Source: Trichopus zeylanicus subsp. travancoricus (taxonomy: Eukaryota; Streptophyta; Magnoliopsida; Dioscoreales; Dioscoreaceae). From it: DNA of 64,000 nt. A model generated the notes under the pieces. It had not been told where the DNA came from. It did no database searches and saw only the letters and a program-made list of their open reading frames with translations. Below, one piece after another: positions 48,892 through 60,590 of the stretch. The stretch covers positions 1-64,000 of the forward strand of contig RXID01014605.1 of NCBI GenBank assembly GCA_005019695.1, read 5' to 3'. A program made the position numbers and the translations under genes. Within the stretch, counting starts at the first letter, position 1. Every line of letters begins with the position of its first letter.

Positions 48892-49653
48892 TAGAGGTGT
48901 TAAATGGGTCATATTAGATCGACACGATCTATTTAAGCGTGCTATCATTATTATTTCGGGACGTACTTGAGTAAACTTGGGTGCCAAACATGGTCCACAG
49001 CCCATAGGCTTATAGACTGTACCGTATTATATATATATATATATATCTATATATATTATATATATATATATATATTGTAAAAAAGGCAGTAATGAGTTAT
49101 ATTTTAGTTTGTCAAATTTCTTAATTGTCTTCCAAAGGCTTGGATTCAAATTTTAACAATGAACATTTTTTTAAAAAAACGTAAAAAGCTGAAAAAAATG
49201 ATAGAAAATCTATATATAAAAAATAGTCTATGATGAGATTTAAATAAAAAATAATTTAATAATTATAAAATATTAATATATATATTAAATTATTATTTTT
49301 TTTAAAAAAATAGATAACGACTCCCTACTTCCACCTAGGCTTGTAAAAAGGAGTTGCAGGCGCACTTCCCTTAAATTAGTCCAACTTGTGTTTTTTTAGA
49401 AAACTTCATCAGTTGAGCTGTGTTGAGCTGTGTACTGTGTCATGTTGTGTTTGGTCCAATCATATCACGGGCCGTGCATGACCCATAGACTGCGAGGAGA
49501 CTGCTAGACATGAGTTGACATATAGGCCGTGTCAGACACAACTCTATAATACTATAGTATATAATACTATATACTTTGGGTCATATTTGACATAATCCAT
49601 AATATATTGTATCGGACTGGCCCACGGGCTAAAAACTTGTTTTGACACCTCTA
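48892..49653. mobile_element. hAT-type MITE, 762 bp
   Basis: The left end TAGAGGTGTTAAA and the reverse complement of the right end TAGAGGTGTCAAA form a terminal inverted repeat with one mismatch in 13. Eight-base flanks ACTAAAAG (48884-48891) and ACTAGAAG (49654-49661) match at 7 of 8, the hAT target duplication length. The interior has GGGCCGTGTCAG-type subterminal motifs and an (AT)n microsatellite but no transposase. Confidence 0.8.
49028..49075. repeat. (AT)n microsatellite
   Basis: About 48 bases of near-perfect TA repeats with one TCTATATATATTAT interruption, inside the hAT-type MITE. Confidence 0.75.
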
Positions 49654-50374
49654 ACTAGAAGTGTAAAATTTTGAATCACTAACATTGTGCTGATGAGTCC
49701 CATTGGAGTATTTTAGAATTTTTGTGAGTTATTTGACAAATATAGATCAATAAAAATCAACATAATAAAAGTTGGCGGGAAGAATTTATTTGTGACTTGG
49801 ATGAAGAAAAAAGTGGGCACTACTTAGGTTGATTGATATGCAATGTGGCTTTTGACGAATGATTCATTTGATACACTAGAATTTTGGAACATAGAAATTT
49901 CATACTTTTTTTTTATTAATTTAATTTTTTTATTATTTAAATGGGTTCAGAGAGGTTTTGAGGTAAAAAGAACTGATACTTTTCTGATTCAGGTCAATAC
50001 AAAATCCAACCAGTATTCTCAACCTGAATTACAGGAATTTGCAATTTAAAATAATAAAAAAAACAGCTCGAAGGATAAAATGGCCGGCTCGTGGTCGCGA
50101 TAAAGATTAATAAAAAAAAAATCAAAAATATAAATATCTACAAACCTAAAATAGTTTCTTACTACACCAGACTTATTTTGGCGTTCCAAATTTCTTCGAT
50201 CACTGAATCGGCAGCATAACTTATCATGCAAACAAGTCACAAATCATTTTGATATCATCAACGTATCGAGGACCATTACAAATATCTTCTCAAAAAATAG
50301 CTCATTACAAACATCAAAACCCTAAATTTTGCAAAGTTGTTTTGTTCATACAATCGAGCATTGTAGCTTGTAGT
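49654..50374. other. AT-rich spacer
   Basis: No gene or repeat could be assigned. Short frames only. Confidence 0.4.
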
Positions 50375-50770
50375 TCATCTGGCATAAGCAATGGGCCCTG
50401 GCATATAAGCTGAGCTGATAGTAAGCCGCCGAAATCTAACCTTGAGCCGCTGGAAAACCCGAAAGACCAATGCTTTCTGTGGCACACGGTCCCCGAGGCG
50501 GTCGGAGGGCAGCCGCCTTGTTGCATGAGCCACGGCCCTGTCTAGCGGGTCAGTCATCGGCCGGCGACACCACCAATGAAAGACCCAGGCCCTGCAGCGG
50601 CTTGACCGGGACGTGGCCTGATGTTTTCGGCTCAATGGCATTGTCTCATGAGAGTTGGGCATGATATTATGCTTTGGGGATATATGTATGTATGTATGTC
50701 TCCGGGTTGCTGCGAGAAGTGTAACGAAGACGTGCTGCCAATGTTTTCTTGTCCAGACGATTACTAGCAA
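50375..50770 (-). CDS. Hypothetical GC-rich frame, 131 codons, possible gene fragment
   Basis: A GC-rich island of about 300 bases stands out in AT-rich DNA and keeps a minus-strand frame open for 131 codons, Arg-rich in its second half (DPLDRAVAHATRRLPSDRL, FRVFQRLKVRFRRLTIS). No domain was recognised, codon third positions are not clearly biased, and the plus strand and a second minus frame are also partly open. It could be the end of a nuclear gene piece carried by a transposon, or a non-coding GC island. Confidence 0.2.
   Translation of the reverse strand: MLVIVWTRKHWQHVFVTLLAATRRHTYIHISPKHNIMPNSHETMPLSRKHQATSRSSRCRAWVFHWWCRRPMTDPLDRAVAHATRRLPSDRLGDRVPQKALVFRVFQRLKVRFRRLTISSAYMPGPIAYAR
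50681..50699. repeat. (TATG)n microsatellite
   Basis: ATATGTATGTATGTATGTC, about four units. Confidence 0.6.
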
Positions 50771-52100
50771 GCATGTTTAAAATAGCAACAACTTCGAAAA
50801 ATCTAATTATCCAATAACAAAATTCAAAAAATCTAATTAACTAAGATGAAAATACACAAAAAGACGCAAAATATACACAAAATATAACCATTACACTTTC
50901 GTTCATTCTACCCTCTACAAATGTAATAATAATTTTTTTTTACCAAACTCAGCCAAATTCAACCACATATAACTGTGTTACAAACTTCCAGTTGCATCTG
51001 GGGTGAGGGACATCCTTAAACTACACGAAATTCAGGATATTCAAATTGTCTAGGAGTCATACGAAGATAAAATGCATTTCTTTTGAAGTTATTTGGGAAT
51101 TGATTAAAAAATCAATTTTCATAAACCAAAATATGTTTTGGGTTTAATATTTAATATTTATTCTAGATTTTAGTAAAGAATCAATTGAAATAGCGTAAAT
51201 TTGAAATAAAACATCTCTCTTAGTATTTTTAACAAAAAATAACTTATAGTATGAGTAAAATTTACAAACAATTAACTCCTAATCATCATTCTTTATTTTA
51301 TTTATTTTAACAATAAACTTAATGTGAAATATTATTATATCCCTAGTTTTTTAAATTTAAGCCTAAAAACCTATTTTTTTTTAATTTTTTTTTAAGGGTA
51401 TGAGAATCAGAACCCCTAAACATCATCTTTTTTTCATAACCAGCGGATGAAATTTGGGTGAAATTATGGTTGGGTATTCAGAATTCTTTTGCTATAAGAA
51501 GCAGAAGAGAAAATTTGAGCAAACCATGTTTTTTCCCTTACATTTAAAAAACATGAACATAATAATTTTTCACATTAAATTAAATATTAAAATAAAATAA
51601 TCTTTATAAAAAATAATTATTTTTAAATTTTTATTATATCGAAATAATTTTTTGTTAATAGTGATAAAAAGTTTTATTTGCTTTTTTCACACTAGTAAAT
51701 GGCGTTATATTTTTTTTGTCTCTTATTAGTTTCATCCACCGGCAATTATTTTTGGCAATTATTCTTTTTGCCTTTTCAGCCCCCTTTGAGATCAAAATTA
51801 GAATCAATATAGTAGGCATAATTTATTCTTTTTTACTTGAAGTAATTTCGAGTGAAATTCCAATTCACTCTCTCGTTAGTTAACTGAATCAACTCCTGAG
51901 CATACTGAGCACCGATTTAATGATTATACATATCTCTCTTATGTAAAAACCGATGAAATTGAAACTTATCTCGTAGTTCTGAGTGAGCAGGATCCAATTA
52001 GATTTTTAACCATTTTTAACTAGAGATAATGAATTTAAATCTCAAACTAAAATTTTAATGATGGTTAGACTAATCATTCTATTCTTCTTGGCTTTTTTCT
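50771..52100. other. AT-rich sequence, no gene
   Basis: About 1.3 kb without recognisable frames or repeats; ordinary intergenic or ancient transposon DNA. Confidence 0.4.
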
Positions 52101-52109
52101 AGAGCATCT

Positions 52110-55100
52110 TTACTGTTAGGATATTAATTATTACGTGAAAAATAGATATTTATCGTAATTTATGATAAAAAAAGAAAAAAAATACAAGAGATTTACGTGA
52201 TTCAATTTATGACATACTCTATAGACAAAGGCCATCCAGATGAAATTTTACAAATGAAAAAGAAGAAAAAATTATAATGATAAAGACAAATCTTCAATAT
52301 CACAAATTCTAATAAAAAACTAACTAGTCTTGTCACAAGATATTTTGAGAGTTGAATTTATATCTCTTTATCTCACTATATTAAATTAAATTATTATAAA
52401 AATTAATTAGATTTTCGAATTCTAAATTATTGTAAAGTCAAGTTTGATAAAAAAATTAGTATCTAAAAATAGTTCACTAATTTTACTCTTAGTCTTAGTC
52501 TTAACCGTTACCAAACGCACTCTAGATAAATAAAATATTTATAAGAATGATCTAACCGTCTAGTAGAACGAGATCAATGATATCGAATATTGAACAACTC
52601 CAAACAGAGCTTGAACTTGTTAATTGGAACTACTTTCGTCAACATATTTACTAAATTTATTAAAATATAAATCTTTTGTAAAAAAATCTTGTCATCTTCA
52701 ATAATGTCTCGAATAAACTAAAATCAAATATTTATGTGCTTTGATTTGGTATGATACATATAAATCTTCACAGAGTGTATAGTGCTCTGATTGTTGCAAA
52801 AAATAGGTAGATGAGAGAAATTAATTTTACTTGTCAAATATCTTAACTATAGAGTTTCTTTTACTACTTCTGTAGCTGTCATGTACTTAGACTCCATTGT
52901 AGATAATACTACAGTTGATGCCACAATTGATTATAAAGTACATCTCCAATAATTTCGGCCTCTTGAATTGTATTTTTGTCAAAATATAAATCAATATTAA
53001 GAGCACTTTTAATATATCTCAACAACTACTTCATAGCTTGTCAATTTCTTTTTGGATTTGTCATATAGTGGTTGATAGTACTAACTATTTGTGTAATATC
53101 ATGTCTTGTGTATACCATAGTATATATCAACCTTCCAAAAGTACTCGAAAATGAGATGTTCTCTATGTATACATGCTCTTATTTGTAAAAAGACACAATT
53201 GAGCTAAAATCTTGAAGTGGATTGAAAAATGTTACTAAGGTTTTGAATTTTGCACGGCAAAATGAGAAATAATTTTATTGAGGTACTTACTTTGTTTGAA
53301 CCATAACTTGTCATGTTTTTGGTCTCGATCAATCTCCATAATGAGAATCTTCCTTCCAACACCTAGATCTTTTCTCTTAAATTCTTTTTTTCATTCTATG
53401 CTTCAAATCATTAATTAGAGATATATCTTGAGCAATAATAAAAATATCATCAACATAAAGAAGTAATATAATGAATAAATTATTAGCATGTATTCTAAAG
53501 TAGACATAATAATCATACTTCTAATGGATAAAATCTTATCCCAACATGAAACTATCAAATATTTTATGCTATTGCCTTGAAGACTATTTCCATAAAGTGA
53601 CTTGTTCAACTTACAAATATAATTTTTCTTGTCTTTTTATACGAACCCTACAAACTGCTGCAAAAAAAAAAATATTTTTCTACTTTTTCATGCAGAAAAA
53701 TGAGTTTCACATCAAGCTGTTCTAACTCAAAATTATAAAAAAAACTAAAATAAGTAGAAAATGACTAGATATGTATTTAACCACATGAGAGAAAATTTTA
53801 TTAAAGTCAATACCCTCTTTTTGTAGGTACTCTTTTACAACTAGATGAGCCTTGAACTTCACACCATTTATCTTAGAAGAATCCTCTTTCTTCCAAAATA
53901 CCTACTTGTGATCTATTACTTTTTCACTTTTACGTAATTTTATCAAGTCTCAAGTATGATCTTTTTGAAGAGTGTCCATTTCCTCACTCATAGAAATTTA
54001 CCACTAACTAGAATTCTTATCATGCATTATTTCTTTATAGGAAGAAGGATCACCATTATCAGTAAATAAATCAAAAACTATAATATCTTCAAAATCATAA
54101 CTTTTGGATAATTTTATATTTTTTTTGACATTTTTGAAACTAAATCTTCTCAGAAACTTTAACTTGATTCTCATATTAAGATTCAAACTTTTTTTGAGAG
54201 TCTAGCATACTCTAAATATCTTCTTGTAGAGAAATTACAGGCTCTACCTTCATTTGAATTGTATTGTTGGGACCTTTTTTGAGAGATTTTAATATAGCAC
54301 TTTTATCAAATACTAGATCTTTCTCAATAATTAGTTTAGAGGTACTGAAATCCCACAAACAATAACCCTTAACTCCTTTACTAAGAAAAATACGCTTTTT
54401 GTAATATGCATCTAAATTATCCTTGACGATATGCAAGAAGGGGAAAGGAAAAAACTTTAAAGAAGAACAATTTGAAATTTCACAAGTCCTTATCTTGTTA
54501 GGAGTTTTGTCATTAATGGTTATTTAAGGAGAGCGATCGCAATAAAACATAATATATTGACTACTTCTACTTCAAAATCTTTGTCAAGGTTGATTGTATT
54601 AAGCATACTACATACTTTCTCTAATAAACTTTTGTCTATCTTTTCAACCACACTATTCTATTAATGTTTTTCATAGATACTAAAGATATGCTCAATGCCT
54701 TTATCTTTGCAGAACTTGAGAAACTCTATTAATTTGTACTTCTCACCATTATTAGCTCTAAGGCATTTGATTTTTCCACCATACCTTCTTTTGAATGAAG
54801 CTTTTTATTATTTGAAAACAGAAAAATACTTTGACTTTGTGATATAAAAAATAAATTCATACCTTTCTAGAATAATCATCAATAAAATAAATAAAATAAT
54901 AAGTACCAGATTTTGATAGAGTAGAGAGCACCACACATCAGAATGAATATAATTAATTAAGCCTTTAGCGTAATAAATACCAGTATTAAATTTTACCTTG
55001 GAATGTTTGTCATAGAGAAAATGTTTGCAAAAATATAATTTGCATGAGTTGAGACCTTTTAATAGTTTTTTTTATTGAGCTCAATCAAATCTTGCTCACT

Positions 55101-55140
55101 CATATGCTTGAGATACATATGCTTATGGAGTCGTGATTGA
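52110..55140 (-). pseudogene. Decayed Copia pol (integrase, reverse transcriptase, RNase H) with 3' LTR
   Basis: Read on the minus strand. Pre-integrase/integrase pieces (55130-54700): HMSEQDLIELNKKN and SDVWCAL-like text. Integrase tail (54436-54212): IVKDNLDAYYKKRIFLSKGV, KGYCLWDFSTSKLIIEKDLV. Reverse transcriptase (about 53900-53400), including LNKSLYG and the catalytic SLYVDDIFIIAQD near 53460. RNase H (about 52920-52580): VLSTMESKYMTATEVVKETL, SKHINI, FIRDIIEDDKIFLQKIYILI, MLTKVVPINKFK. Then LTR-like DNA (about 52110-52560) that resembles 63090-63550. Many stops. Tnt1-like. The 5' portion (LTR, gag, protease) is cut off at 55140 where copy B begins. Confidence 0.8.
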
Positions 55141-55653
55141 CCACTCGAGATAGGTAAAGACCCTGAGAAACAATCTCAAAAAATAAAAAAATTTAGATGA
55201 ATTTGAGTGTGCTCAAGTATTATGGAAACATAACTACTAATAGGTACAAACCCCTAGTATAATTATCTTGATAATTATCAAGAACCTACTAGAATAAGAA
55301 ACCTTATTTAATAAAATAGAGATACAAATAAAAGAAAAGTATAATTTGATTGATTTTAAAAAATAACACATGAGTTAAGTAAGGGCCTCACTTTACATTT
55401 GAAAGAATTCAAATTCATAATCATAAGGAATATGAAGTGGGAAAGGAAATGGGAAGGCTTGATGCTCACCATTGCCCCACTCCCACATACGTGATTGAGT
55501 AAAACTTGACTTAAATAGGTATTTGGTTTGATTCTTGATAGATATTAAAACTTTGCTAAATTTTAGAGTGTGGCTGATTGCCTCGGCTTGTGTTAGTTGA
55601 CTCTGTTAGAGCTTGAAATATCATCGATGAATTTCAACTTATTATCAATGTAT

Positions 55654-56315
55654 TGGGAGAATTAAAAGAATATTAAATTGGATCAATATAGTGGGTCGGA
55701 CACTAACCATCCCAAAAGTTAAGTTCATGAGATATGAGCCTTTTTCACTATATATATTAGACCCTATCTATCCAATATCCAATGTGGGACTAATTCATCA
55801 CATCTGACATTATAATTATCTTCCTCTTCAGGTGTGATTTGACTACATCAGTTTTAACATTCTTAATCAATCACTCTTTTACTCGACCAGTTCTACCATG
55901 TGACCCACACTAATAGATTTTTTTTCTCAATTTTTAATTTTTTAAGAGAGACTAACATGTGACTTGACTCAATCACATCATCACAGTACTCTTTTACTTG
56001 ACTAGTTCTACTGTATGGCCTATATTAATAATTTTTTGTCTCAATTTTTGATTTTTTTTAAGAGAGGTTAATTGTGCCTCAATTCAGTCGCATCATTATG
56101 ATAATTTTGGTCTTAAGAGTTTGCATAGCTTCAAACTTGAAGCTTTGATAATACTTATTGGGGGAGTTAAAAGAGTGCTAAACTGATCAATATAGTGGGT
56201 TAGATACCAAACCATCCCAAAAAGTTAAACTCATGAAATATGAATCTTTTTCACTATATATATTGAACTATATCTATCTAATTTTCGATGTGAGACTAAT
56301 TCATCACACCTAACA
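55654..56315 (-). mobile_element. TRIM-like element, 662 bp
   Basis: Two direct repeats of about 156 bp (55654-55809 and 56159-56315) start TGGG and end CA. On the minus strand they start TGTTAGGTGTGATGAATTAG. Beside the right copy is AGTATTATCAAAGC (minus strand, about 56142-56155), a weak primer binding site; before the left copy is a purine tract GAAGAGGAAGATAA (minus strand). The interior (350 bp) is non-coding and contains two tandem copies of a roughly 115-bp unit. No exact 5-bp target duplication was found. Confidence 0.65.
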
Positions 56316-57239
56316 TTATAACAATAATGAAGTTTGAAGTTTTATCGATAGTTTTATGCTTATATCAATTAACTTTCGTCAAATATGACATTTGGTTGAT
56401 TGACTAAGTTCAAGTATGCCCTAATTTAGTTTGATTTGAGAGAGTGATTAGTATCTTTGTCTTATACTAATTATTTTTGATTTGATAATTGATGATCCTT
56501 TTTGTCAATTATATTTGAAACATCACTAATGGCTTTATGTTTTTGTTAGTTAACATTTTTTAAACATAGTGCTTGATTGATGGACAAAGCAAGTTCAAGT
56601 TGTCTTATGTTAATTTAATTTGAGAGAATGATTAGCTGCTTTGGCCTATACTAATCACTCTCAATTTGATAATTGACAGTATTTTAGCTTATTGTAGATT
56701 AAATTTGAAGCATCACCAATATCTTTATACTTATGTCAGCAAACTTCCTTTGAACATAGTATGTAGTTGACTAACTGACCGAGTGTAAGTCTGCTTTAGT
56801 TTGATTTGATTTGAGAGAATGTTTAGAGGCTTTTACTTATTTTAATTATTCTTAATTCTATAATTAATAACTTTTTAGTTTGTAGGTCAGAAGCATCATC
56901 AACGACTTTGTGCTTATTGTTTGTTGACTCCCTTTGAATATGACTTTTGGTTGACTAACTAAGTGAGTTTAATTCTACCTTACTTCAGTTTGAAATGATT
57001 AATAGCCTTGGCTTATGCTGACCATCTTTGATTTAACAATCCACAACCTTTTTTGATTTATTGTTGATTGAATTTGAAGTGTTGTCGATGACTTTGTACT
57101 TATTATCAACTAACTCTTCTGGATTATAGTTTGATTTGATCTAAATGTGGTTTTATTTTAAGTTTGATCTAATTCAATTTGATGTTTAGACTTGATTTTA
57201 CTTTAAGTCTAATTTAATTTGATTTGATTTGATTTGGGT

Positions 57240-58000
57240 CAGATTTGACTTGTTTAATGGATCCCCATTGGGCCTTGAACTTGATCCTTGTTGAATCTTG
57301 TTTTGATCGTTATTGGATTCTTGTTGGATCCTTAATGGATCTTGGTTCTAACTCTTATTGACTTCTTATTGGATCCTTATTAGATCTTGGACCCAACCCA
57401 TATTGAATTCTTATTGGGTCTTTAATGGATCTTAGATCCAACCTTTATTGGGCTCTTATTGGGTCCTTATTAGATCTTGGATCTGACCCTCGTTAGGTTC
57501 TTATTGGATCCTTATGAATTTTGGATCCAACCCTTAATGGGTCTTTAATAGATCCTTAATAGATTTTGGATCTAGTCTTTGTTGGGTTCTTATTGGATCC
57601 TTAAGATCTTGGATCCAACTCTTGTTGGGTCTTTTTGGATTCTTAATGGATCTTAAATCCAACTCTTATTGGGCTCTTATTGGATCCTTAATGGATTTTG
57701 GATCCAATCCTTATTGGGCTCTTATTGGATTTTTAAAGGATCTTAGATCCAACCTCTATTGAGTTCTTACTAGATCCTTTTCTTACTAGATCCTTAATCG
57801 ATCTTGAATCCAACCCTTAATTGGATTCTTAATGGATCCTTGTATCCAACCCTTGTTGGGTCCTTATTAGATCCTTGTTAGATTTTAGATTCAACTCTTG
57901 TTGAGTTCTTATTGAATCCTTAATGGATTTTTGATTTAATCCTCATTGGATTCTTAATAAATTTTGGATCCAATCCTTATTAGATCTTTATAGGATCTGA
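57240..58000 (+). repeat. Approx. 45-bp GGATCC-rich tandem array in copy B
   Basis: About 17 units of the type ATCTTGGATCCAACCCTTAT plus TGGGTTCTTATTGGATCCTT, very rich in BamHI-like GGATCC. It is the reverse complement of the CAATAAGG arrays at 515-1145 and 7200-7800. Confidence 0.8.
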
Positions 58001-59119
58001 ATTTGAATTCAACCTTTATTAGGTTTGGGTGCGACCTATGTTGGACTTATGTTGGGTTCTGGTTCAAGTTCGACCTAATTCAAGTTCAAGTTTGACCTAG
58101 TTCTAGTTTTGATTCAGGTTTAGACTTGATTTGATTTTGGTTCAGGTTTGGACTTGTTTTGGTTTGCTTCATAATTAGACCTAATTTGGTTTCAATTTAA
58201 ACCTACTTTAACCTAATTAGAATTTAGTTAGAACTTGGTTTGACCCAATTAGGGTTTAGTTTGAACTCAGTTTGACTTGATGGGGGTTGGTGTAAACATG
58301 ATTTAACCCAATTAGGGTTTGGCTTAAACTCGGTTTAATTTGATTAGGGTTTGGACTGAGCCAATTCGATTTGGGTTGACCCAACTTGAACCTGATCGAG
58401 GTTGGATCTAAACTAATTTGATTTAGGATGATCCAATTTGAACCCAATTCAGGTTGGGTCTAAGCCAATTGGACCCAATCTGATTTAGGTTGACCCAAAT
58501 TTGATTTAGGTCCATTTTAATTTGAATTTAGTTCATTAATTTATTTTATCAATTTAGGTCCATTTAATGGTCTGTTCGAATCAAATTAGCTTAGTTTAAT
58601 GAGTTTATTTAATTTAGCTAAATTGACTTAATTTTAATCTGATTAAGTTCATTATTTTAATTAATTTACTTTAATCAATTTGATTTAACTAATTTGAGAG
58701 CTTTCAGGCTGTCCATTGATTAAATGGCTTTTGGGTAAACTCACAAGATGACTCTGAGTTGATTTTATTTTTAAGTGAGCCCCTAGGGTGGCCTTGAGTA
58801 AATTTGACTTTCAAGCAAGTCATAATACTAGCCTTGAGTTGATTTGACTTTCAAGTGAGCAAGTAGATTAGACTTTTTGGCAAGCTCGTCAGCTAAGCTT
58901 GAGTCATATTGACTTTCAGGCAAGCTAGCCTACGAGCTAACACTAGATCTAATAATGTTCGGGTGAACCCGTGGGCTGGTCCTTGGTTGAGAAGACTTTT
59001 GAATGAGACCATAAGTGGGCCTTAGGTCAAATTGATTTTTGGGTGAACTCACAGATTGAGCCTAAGTCGATGGAGGCAAAAAGAGAGAAAGAAAGTACTT
59101 CTTTTACCTTTCTTCTATT

Positions 59120-60370
59120 GACCTTTGGATTTTGATAATGATTAAACTAGAGTTTAATAAGTTTGTGTAGTTATGATAAGCTCCATAATTATCAAAGATT
59201 ATCCAAATTCAAGAAGAATCGAGTCTTAAGATTAAACTCATTGGATGATGAAGATAATAACTCGAAGATAAAAGAGATAATAATTTAAATATGAGCTTAA
59301 AGATCAAGATGAAGGCTAAAAAATGCTCAATGGAAGATCAACTCCAAGCTTATGGGTTTAGCTTTTCATTTTTGTTGACTCAAGAATTTTACTTGTTATT
59401 TTATTTGAGCTCTTGATTGATACTATAGCTTAACTTGGAAAGCCTCTACTAACTTATCATTTATCTAAGATAAGTTTTGAGTTGGTGTCAAAATAAGCTG
59501 AAGTTGCAAATAATCTAGTGTAGGTTTTCTATAAGCTTCGGACACCCAAAGGTCTCATAAAATCACTAGATTTTACTAATAGTTTTGAATGCTCAAACAT
59601 TTTGGTTTGGGCACCTGAAGTTCTTAGATAGAGAATTTTACTTTCTATTATCTAAAACTTTGGTTATCCATTCTGTACTTTGACAGCTTGAAGTGGAGAG
59701 TTCAACATCACCTCTAACAGTTAGATTCTTTTGATCATTAGAGTAGTTCAAATGCCCAAAAATGAAAGATTGAATGTTTGAATAGGATGGAAAATAGCTA
59801 TAAATAGCTAGTTTTCTCCTTAATAGTTATATATGGGCTTGGGACTTCTTTGCTTAATAAGAAAATGAACTTTCAATATGTTTAGAATAAGATTCAAGTT
59901 TTCGAAGCTATCTAGCCCCAACAAGAGCTCAAATAGACTTTAACTTTCATATCCTCATTGTTCTTACATTTTGATCTTTGAGAGACTCTCATTGTGAGAT
60001 TCATCCTTTATTTTTAGGAGAGGGTTGAGTACTCTAGGAGTTATAAGAGTGTGAGAGAGTTAGCTTTAGTGTGGAGTGGCAATTGCTTGGTTCAAGCAAG
60101 TTGTAAAGGCTTTGCTTCAGTTCAAGAAGCAACATCACTAGTGGAGTGATTGAGGTCCTCAGGATTGAGGCAAGGGCCATGGAGTAGGTGTAGTTGATTG
60201 ATGAACCATGTATGTCAATTCTCTCTACTCATCTACTTTATATGTACTCTATTATATTTGATTGATTGTGATTGTTTACGGATTGAATTAGGTTTTAATT
60301 TGCTAGAAAGTTACAATATCTTGTAAAACCTAATTTATTCCTCATTTTAGGTTGTCTATTTGGGCCTTCA
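59120..60370 (+). mobile_element. Nested solo LTR-like segment in copy B
   Basis: It starts near GGATTTTGATAATGATTAAA and ends AAACCTAATTTATTCCTCAT. It holds TATAAATAGCTAG near 59800 (TATA-like), TAGTGGAGTGATTGAGG and TTGCTTCAGTTCAAGAAGC. The same order appears in 33695-34740, and its tail is like 470-510. It interrupts the end of copy B; CCTT occurs on both flanks but is too short to prove a target duplication. Copia (SIRE-like) origin is inferred. Confidence 0.55.
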
Positions 60371-60590
60371 TCTTCTTCTTTTTTTCTTTTTATTTTTTCT
60401 TCTTTCCCTTTCACAGCTGGAGCAACTCTTTTTTGTATTTTTCCTTTTTTCGTATTTTTTTCCTCTTTTTTAAATATTTCTTTTTTTAAACCTCATCTTC
60501 TCCTCCATTTTGTTTCACTTCGTCTTTCCTCCTCTTTTCCTCTCCCCCCTTACCCGACCCCTTCTTCACCTCCAACTAATAGGTCCATCA

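Larger units (their letters stand above)
55145..60590 (+). repeat. Large repeat unit, copy B (plus orientation), with two nested insertions
   Basis: Block I (55145-55570): AAAGACCCTGAGAAACAATC, GTAAGGGCCTCACTTTAC. A TRIM-like element is inserted at 55654-56315. Next come about four units of roughly 185 bp (56330-57130), then AATTTGATTTGATTTG text, the roughly 45-bp GGATCC array (57240-58000), TTTGGTTTGAACTTGG-type text (58000-58690) and a short GGGTGAACTCACAG array (58690-59060). A nested LTR follows (59120-60370), then a pyrimidine-rich tract (60370-60560) equivalent to 36480-36600. No gene. Confidence 0.65.
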
